Source of the DNA: Arcuatula senhousia
Taxonomy: Eukaryota > Mollusca > Bivalvia > Mytilida > Mytilidae
Direction of reading: 5' to 3'
Length of the DNA: 64,000 nucleotides
Assembly: GCA_963971305.1 (NCBI GenBank)
Contig: OZ020305.1
Coordinates: 9,767,001-9,831,000, forward strand
In this document: piece by piece, positions 59,001-64,000 of the stretch
Layout of the letters: the number at the start of each line of letters is the position of its first letter
Position numbering within the stretch: the stretch's first letter is position 1
Made by a program: the position numbers and the translations under genes
Notes under the pieces: generated by a model
The model's database searches: none
What the model saw: the letters and a program-made list of their open reading frames with translations, nothing else
Told to the model about the DNA's origin: nothing

Positions 59001-61833
59001 CTATAAGGGGTCATCTGACAACTTGGACCCTATGGAGACTTTTGTAGAGCTAAATGAGCTGAACATTTAAGCAAGCAACAGCTTTTCTCTATTTACAATA
59101 GTTTTCATTCTATAGGCCAAAAACATGCAAAAACGCTATTTTTCACCTTTAAGGGGCTGTAACTCCTATTAGGGATCATCTGACAACTTCGACCAAATGG
59201 AGACTTTTGTAGAACTTTTGATGCTGAAGCAGTAGCGTGGCATCAGATTTCATCTATCTCTTATACTTTTTGATTTACAAGCCAAAAACAGTAGTCTGAC
59301 CCCCCTGGTCTATTTTTAGTAACAGTGGCCATGTTTTTTGACGGATCAAAAATTGAAACACAAGTTTGGTGCAGGACACCCTAAGGATCATTCATACCAA
59401 GTTTCATTAAATTTTGTTCAGTAGTTTCAGAGGAGAAGATTTTTGAAAAATTGTTAACAGACGACGACAGACGACAACGACAGACGACGACAGACGACGA
59501 CGACGGACGCCAAGTGATGGTAATAGCTCACATGGACCTTCGGTCCAGGTGAGCTAAAAAAAGGTTATAAAACCTTAGACATTATTGGCATAGTTTTAGT
59601 TTTAAGTTAGTACACTGTTAAACACTTTAATTCCAATATTTAGCTCTTGATGTATTAGTTTCTTTTGCCTTCAAACTTCTGACTCTTTGTTAAGATCACA
59701 ATTGAAGATGCCCTTTGACACTTTTTTTTCATTGATTTTTGTACCTCCCCCTTTTTAGCCTTCTTATTTTCTACTTGTCACTAGTACATGTACTACAAAT
59801 GATAATCATAAATTTTTGTTTTCTACAAATCACTTACAATGTCAATTTTGACACCTGGTTCATTGATTCTTGGGCCTGGAGTTTCTTGTTTGTTCTGAGA
59901 AAGGTTGGTGCAAATATGATGGCAAGTCCATTCACACTCATTCTGTTAACATTTTCATGATGAGCAACTCTGGAAGAAAAATAAGAAAATCTAGTACAAT
60001 ATGTAATTTTTGTTTCAGATTTAAGAAATGGAGGATCCACTTTTTCCAAGTAGGGGCCATTTAATTGAGCAAAAGGGGGGCCTGGACTAGTTAGACTCAT
60101 TTTTTTTTTCCTTCATATTTGCAAGAATTTTTTTAGAAGAAGGATAAATATCGCCCAAATTACAACAGATTTTTTTTGCTATTCAGACAGTGAATGGGAG
60201 CTGAACATACTTTCAGCTGCCTCAAAAGCATGTGTTTTGCATTTGCAATTAGCTATTTATTCATTCAATAGTCTGACATCTTGGCAGAATCTATCTAGTG
60301 ATAAAACAAGTAAATCTGTGAGCTAATGCTCACTAGTGATACCCCCGCTCCCCAAACTAAGCCATAAATATAAGTTTAAATTTTCGGTAAACAGGAAGTA
60401 GTTGACCTAGGAAAATAAAATCGGTATACACCATATGGGACTATAGGATAAAGCTGTATACAAAATATCAGACCTTTATCTCATGTAGTTGCTTGGGAAA
60501 CTGTGACAGAAATTTTGCATTTATGTCCATTATGTGTAAAAATCCTAAGTATTTGGTAAACAGGAAGTAAACTACCTAGGAAAATAAAATTGGTATACAC
60601 CATATGGTACTATAGGATAAAGCTGTATACAAAATATCAGATCTCCATCTCATGTAGTTGCTTGGGAAACTGTGACAGAGATTTTGCATTTATGTCTATT
60701 ATGTGTAAAAATCCTAAGTATTTGGTAAACAGGAAGTAAACTACCTAGGAAAATAAAATTGGTATACACCATATGGTACTATAGGATAAAGCTGTATACA
60801 AAATATCAGACATCCATCTCATGTAGTTGCTTGGGAAACTGTGACAGAAATTTTGCATTTATGTCTATTATGTGTAAAAGCCTAAGTATTTGGTAAACAG
60901 GAAGAAGACTACCCAGGAAAATAAAATCGGTATTCACCATATGGTACAATAGGATAAAGCTGAATACAAAATATCAGATCTCTATCTCATGTAGTTGCTT
61001 AGAAAACTGTGACGGAAGTTTTGTTACGGACCAACAGACCAACAGACAAACGAACGAACAAGGGTAAAACAGTATACCCCCCTCTTCTGCAAAGTGGGTA
61101 TAATATGCAGACTAAATGATTACCTAGCTAAATGGAATATGATTCTTTCGAACAAGTCATGATTAGGTTTGGGTAGTTTACTGAACTCTGCATATAATGA
61201 TTGCATCCTCTCTTTCTCATCATGTATCTCTATAAAGAAAATTAATTTATTTAAAAACTCTTAACATAACAGCTACCAATATTTTTTTTTTTTTTAATCC
61301 TGAATTTTTTATATAGAAATCAGTGAAAAAATTCTTTAATATTTTATGTTTCTTCTTATCTATTTGAAATTCTAAACAAGAGTTACCTATGATTTTTGTG
61401 TTTGAGATTTCAAAGCAATGTACAAGAACAGAATACCCGCTTTCATAGGAATGAGTTATATGATACATGCATAGTAAAATATCAATGCTTATCTTACGTA
61501 AAATACTCAAGTCATGTTTATTCTCTATATTTCCAAATATTCTATGTAAGACTGTCACCATTTTTTTAGTTCAAAATAGCAAGATACAGCCCCTGAACCT
61601 CTCTAATACTCATGTCTCTGGCTTTCATTTTGTATACCTTGATTTTGGAAATGTTTGTTTACAAACTAAAAATGATCAAAGGTTAAAGGTTAAATGTCAC
61701 ATACCTGCGGCTCTGACAAAGTCGTCATAAAGGTCATAGGTTAATACTGGTTCTGGTAGATCTCTAAAGAAAGATTTAAGTACAGCTGCCAAAACATGGA
61801 TAGGATACTCTATTAAGTCTATAGAGGTCAGAT
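52752..61833 (-). CDS. MYO9: Unconventional myosin-IX, RhoGAP second half and C-terminal tail (3' part of gene)
   Basis: Minus-strand exons are 61833-61705, 61229-61124, 59969-59838, 57811-57676, 57120-56972, 55203-55052 and 53017-52752. All phases agree, giving 355 codons and a stop. The first three exons encode RhoGAP text: HVLAAVLKSFFRDLPEPVLT, LFERIIFHLARVAHHENVNR and MSVNGLAIIFAPTFLR. After it come IIKEQLDKLRSTLEDLKTLE, an acidic/coiled stretch EEEEKALKNHLKSIRKEK and KLPALE, in the order known from the MYO9A/MYO9B tail. Myosin-IX is a single-headed motor whose tail RhoGAP inactivates Rho near actin. The motor, IQ motifs, C1 domain and the catalytic Arg of the GAP must lie beyond 64000. 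Another RhoGAP protein is less likely, given the tail match. Confidence 0.82.
53018..55051 (-). other. Intron of the myosin-IX gene
   Basis: About 2.0 kb, AT-rich, with GT and AG ends matching its flanking exons. It holds a small internal duplication (CACACAGTGGTCT at about 53846 and 53929). No dispersed element was recognised. Confidence 0.6.
55052..55203 (-). CDS. MYO9: Myosin-IX exon, acidic C-terminal tail
   Basis: The acceptor is ATCTTAG and the donor CCCAG|GTAGAT. It encodes QNLTSKLPALECRHLSSDDE, then a Asp/Glu/Ser/Thr-rich end EEAEEYAMTFEHP. KLPALE followed by SDDE parallels the vertebrate MYO9 tail. Confidence 0.82.
55640..56968 (-). pseudogene. Penelope-like reverse transcriptase remnant, 5'-truncated
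   Basis: On the minus strand a frame from 56967 runs to a TGA at 56361-56359 (about 202 residues) and then continues in the same frame to about 56185. Visible motifs are GIPMGTNCAPLLADLFL (the RT palm segment of this group), SFDDVLSLNN, KSASYLDLHLEID and, after the stop, FLSRATSLTQKLL and GYVAPLLLSSLKKFYGRHH. The expected YADD-type box appears changed to FDDV. The TGA falls where a Cys codon would fit. The assignment to Penelope-like elements is from motif memory. A non-coding tail with GTTCGTGTTGTTGATTG words extends to about 55640. Confidence 0.75.
56972..57120 (-). CDS. MYO9: Myosin-IX exon, acidic tail segment
   Basis: The acceptor is TTTCTAG and the donor GAGAA|GTAAGTG. It encodes SPTRERAVSPCVPDEPVK, the acidic run EEEDDDDDD, then EEEEKALKNHLKSIRKE. 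A reverse transcriptase remnant begins within about 10 bp of the donor. Confidence 0.8.
57676..57811 (-). CDS. MYO9: Myosin-IX exon, post-RhoGAP coiled-coil
   Basis: The acceptor is TTGTTCCAG and the donor TCAAAG|GTAAAA. It encodes VIEHIIKEQLDKLRSTLEDL, then KTLESAEVTAVDRLQVVR, predicted helical. The VE-x-x-I-KEQ pattern matches the segment straight after the MYO9 GAP domain. A family B repeat lies 77 bp beyond its 5' side, in the intron. Confidence 0.85.
57888..59556 (-). mobile_element. HINE-like element, family B, full copy (minus orientation)
   Basis: On the minus strand the 5' end TAGCTCACCTGGACC, GAA, GGTCCATGTGAGC is a hairpin, followed by a GTCGTCGTCTGTCG microsatellite (about 59460-59512). 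A 5' unit resembling 34080-34230 follows, then about eight core units of roughly 155 bp (AGCTCATTTAGCTCTACAAA, GTTGTCAGATGACCCC, GGGGTTACAGCCCC). The 3' end has CCAGGTGAGC, mirroring GCTCACCTGG at the 5' end, then AGGCTCCTGGGAGCCT and CTTG followed by T. It lies in a myosin-IX intron. Confidence 0.8.
59838..59969 (-). CDS. MYO9: Myosin-IX exon, RhoGAP NRMS/FAP motifs
   Basis: The acceptor is CTTCCAG and the donor ACATT|GTAAGTG. It encodes VAHHENVNRMSVNGLAII, then FAPTFLRTNKKLQAQESM. The Asn-Arg-Met and IFAP-x-LLR motifs are conserved in RhoGAP domains. Upstream in-frame sequence on this strand is intronic. Confidence 0.92.
60307..61102 (-). mobile_element. HINE-like element, family F
   Basis: On the minus strand the 5' end TTATACCCACTTTGC pairs with GAGGGGGGTATA. 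A TTCGTTCGTTTGTCTG microsatellite follows, then four core units of about 160 bp (GGTAAACAGGAAGTA, CACCATATGGTACTATAGG, CTCATGTAGTTGCTTGGG in plus orientation). GGGTAT, mirroring ATACCC, precedes the hairpin GTGAGCATTAGCTCAC (plus 60318-60333). The terminus is CTTG followed by T. It lies in the myosin-IX intron directly next to exon 61229-61124. Confidence 0.7.
61124..61229 (-). CDS. MYO9: Myosin-IX exon, RhoGAP
   Basis: The acceptor is CTTTATAG and the donor GCTAG|GTAATC. It encodes IHDEKERMQSLYAEFSKLPK, then PNHDLFERIIFHLA, corresponding to the RhoGAP helix before the NRMS motif. Confidence 0.88.
61705..61833 (-). CDS. MYO9: Myosin-IX exon, RhoGAP middle part
   Basis: The acceptor (minus) is ATTTTCAG and the donor GCAG|GTATGTG. 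It encodes LTSIDLIEYPIHVLAAVLK, then FFRDLPEPVLTYDLYDDFVR. The LRELPEPL-type motif is a hallmark of RhoGAP domains. It enters with two bases of a split codon, so more exons lie upstream. Confidence 0.88.
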
Positions 61834-62290
61834 CTGAAAATATCATGTATATAAAGTTTTAAACCCACAAATTAATTTACTAGTACCGTATAGCAGGTAA
61901 TTTTAGCAAGTTGCAAATTTCCTGTTTGTATCTGAAAAAGGGATGTTTAAATTTAGCATTCTTAATTGTTTGCGTTTACAGAATCTAGAGTGTGTAAAAT
62001 ACATAGTTGTTTAAATCTAGCAATCTTTCATTTTAGTGATTCCTCGGACCTTGCGAATAAAGCGAAAATTTCCTGCCATATGGTATACTGACAGTAAGTC
62101 AGAAAGGGCCAAGTTGGCATAAAATCTAAGTGTTTTCAAAATTATGCAATGGATTAACATGAAATTTAAATATGCACACAATGACCTGCAGCATAAAAAC
62201 TGTACGTACAAAATTTCAGAACTGCACTGTAAAAGGGATTTTGAGTTTTAATGTTTCAAAGTCCAATTCTCAAAATCCGCATTTCTATGA

Positions 62291-64000
62291 CAAGAGGCTC
62301 CCAGGAGCCTGAATCGCTCACCTGGTCTTGATGTTGACCCTATACTTTTGTAGAGCTAAATGAGCTGAACATTTAAGCAAGCAACAGCTTTTCTCTACCT
62401 GCAATAGTTTTCATTCTATAGACCAAAAACACCATTTTTCACCTATAAGGGGCCATAACCCCTATAAGGAGTCATCTGACAACTTTGACCCTATGGAGAC
62501 TTTTGTAGAGCTAAATGAGCTGAACATTTAAGCAAGCAACAGCTAATCTCTATCTGCAATAGTTTTCATTCTGTAGGCCCAAAACATGAAAAATCGCTTT
62601 TTTCAGAGGCTGTAACCCCTATAAGGGGTCACCTGACAACTTCGACCCTATGGAGAATTTTGTAGAGCTAAATGAGCTGAACATTTAAGCAAGCAATAGC
62701 TAATCTCTATGTGCAACAGTTTTCATTCTGTAGGCCAAAAAACATGGAAAAACGCTATTTTTCAGGGGCCGTAACCCCTATAAGGGGTTATCTGACAACT
62801 GGGGTTATCTGACAACTTCGACCCTATGGAGACTTTCGTAGAGCTAAATGAGCTGAACATTTAAGCAAGCAACAGCTAATCTTCTATCTGCAATAGTTTT
62901 CATTCTGTAGGCCAAAAACATGAAAAATCTTTATTTTTCAGGGGCCTTAACCCCTATAAGGGGTCATCTGACAACTTCGACCCTATGGAGAATATTCCAG
63001 AGCTAAATGAGCTGAACATTTAAGCAAGCAACAGCTAATCTCTATCTGCAATAGTTTTCATTTTGTAGGACAAAAACATGAAAAATCACTATTTTTTCAG
63101 GGGCCGTAATCCCTATAAGGGGTCATCTGACAACTTCGACCCTATGGAGAATATTGTAGAGCTAAATGAGCTGAACATTTAAGCAAGCAACAGCTAATCT
63201 CTATCTGCAATAGTTTTCATTTTGTAGGACAAAAACATGAAAAATCGCTATTTTTCAGGGGCCGTAATCCCTATGAGGGGTCATCTGACAACTTCGACCC
63301 TATGGAAAATTTTGTAGAGCTAAATGAGCTGAACATTTAAGCAAGCAACAGCTAATCTCTATCTGCAATAGTTTTCATTCTGTAGGACAAAAACATGAAA
63401 AATCGCTATTTTTCAGAGGCCGTAACACCTATAAGGGGTCATCTGACAACTTCGACCCTATGGAGAATTTTGTAGAGCTAAATGAGCTGAACATTTAAGT
63501 AAGCAACAGCTAATCTCTATATGCAATAGTTTTCATTTTGTAGGACAAAAACATGAAAAAACGCTATTTTTCAGGGGCCGTAACCCCTATAAGGGGTAAT
63601 CTGACAACTTCGACCCTATGGAGACTTTGGTAGAGTTAAATGAGCTGAACATTAAAGCAAGCAACAGCTAATCTCTTTCTGCAATAGTTTTCATTCTGTA
63701 GGCCAAAAACATGAAAAAATGCTTTTTTTCACCTTCAAGGGGCCGTAACCCCTATAAGGGGTCATCTGACAACTTTGACCAAATGGAGACTTTTGTAGAG
63801 CTTTTGATGCTGAATCAGTAGCGTGGCCTCAGATTTCCTCTATCTCTATACTTTTTGATTTATAAGCCAAAAACAGTAGTCTGACCCCCCTAGTCTATTT
63901 TTAGTAACGGCGGCCATGTTTTTTAACGGATCAATAATCAAAACACAAGTTTGGTGCAGGACACCCTAAGGATCATTCATACCAAGTTTCATTAAATTTT
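62291..64000 (-). mobile_element. HINE-like element, family B, cut by the window end
   Basis: The 3' terminus (plus CAAGAGGCTCCCAGGAGCCT, then GCTCACCTGG) is at 62291. About nine core units of roughly 160 bp follow to 63800, then the 5' unit (GTAGTCTGACCCCC, GTGCAGGACACCCTAAGG). The 5' hairpin is beyond 64000. The units show the same order as in 57888-59556, with many private indels such as AGCTAATCTC in place of AGCTTTTCTC. Confidence 0.75.

Noticed and set aside
59870..60064. Plus-strand frame over the myosin-IX GAP exon
   Set aside because: It is antisense to a strongly supported RhoGAP exon with correct splice sites.

Overview
The window looks like nuclear DNA of a marine bivalve, most likely a mussel (Mytilus or a close relative). 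This is inference from three signs: AT-rich sequence with very many ACATGTACATGTA motifs, several bivalve-type hairpin-ended repeats, and intron-rich animal genes. No bacterial, organellar or viral genome organisation is seen.

Three protein-coding genes can be assembled from splice sites with matching phases. (1) On the + strand, about 11.4-31 kb: an SHB/SHD/SHE/SHF-type SH2 adaptor. Five exons are visible (475 codons plus stop), the C-terminal SH2 domain is complete and the 5' exons are missing. (2) On the + strand, 39.2-43.5 kb: a complete small claudin/PMP22-like tetraspan protein. Its last coding exon is present twice, 26 bp apart, each copy with its own acceptor, stop and cytoplasmic tail, which suggests mutually exclusive terminal exons. 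(3) On the - strand, 61.8-52.8 kb with a probable 3' UTR to about 48.3 kb: the 3' end of a myosin-IX gene, covering the second half of the RhoGAP domain and the C-terminal tail. Its motor end lies beyond position 64000.

Most of the rest is mobile DNA. The dominant class has one architecture found in at least five unrelated families: a 5' terminal hairpin, a GTCC/GTCTGTC microsatellite, tandem core repeats, a short inverted repeat that is terminal at the 5' end but subterminal at the 3' end, then a 3' hairpin and a CTTG or CTAG terminus. This matches non-autonomous Helentron/Helitron2 elements (HINEs). Paralogous empty sites at 25.5/28.1 kb and 26.8/27.8 kb show insertion between T residues without target duplication. 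One SH2-gene intron (24.7-29.6 kb) holds a five-level nest of such insertions.

Other elements include Mutator-like inverted-repeat elements with 9-10 bp target duplications (17.5-18.9 kb; 25.95-26.4 kb), an element with perfect 33-bp terminal inverted repeats (45.98-47.26 kb), foldback and palindromic MITEs, a CpG-rich palindrome-bearing element (15.9-16.9 kb), a Penelope-like reverse transcriptase remnant (55.6-57.0 kb), and an intronic 21-bp minisatellite (41.4-41.8 kb). No tRNA, rRNA or CRISPR was recognised.
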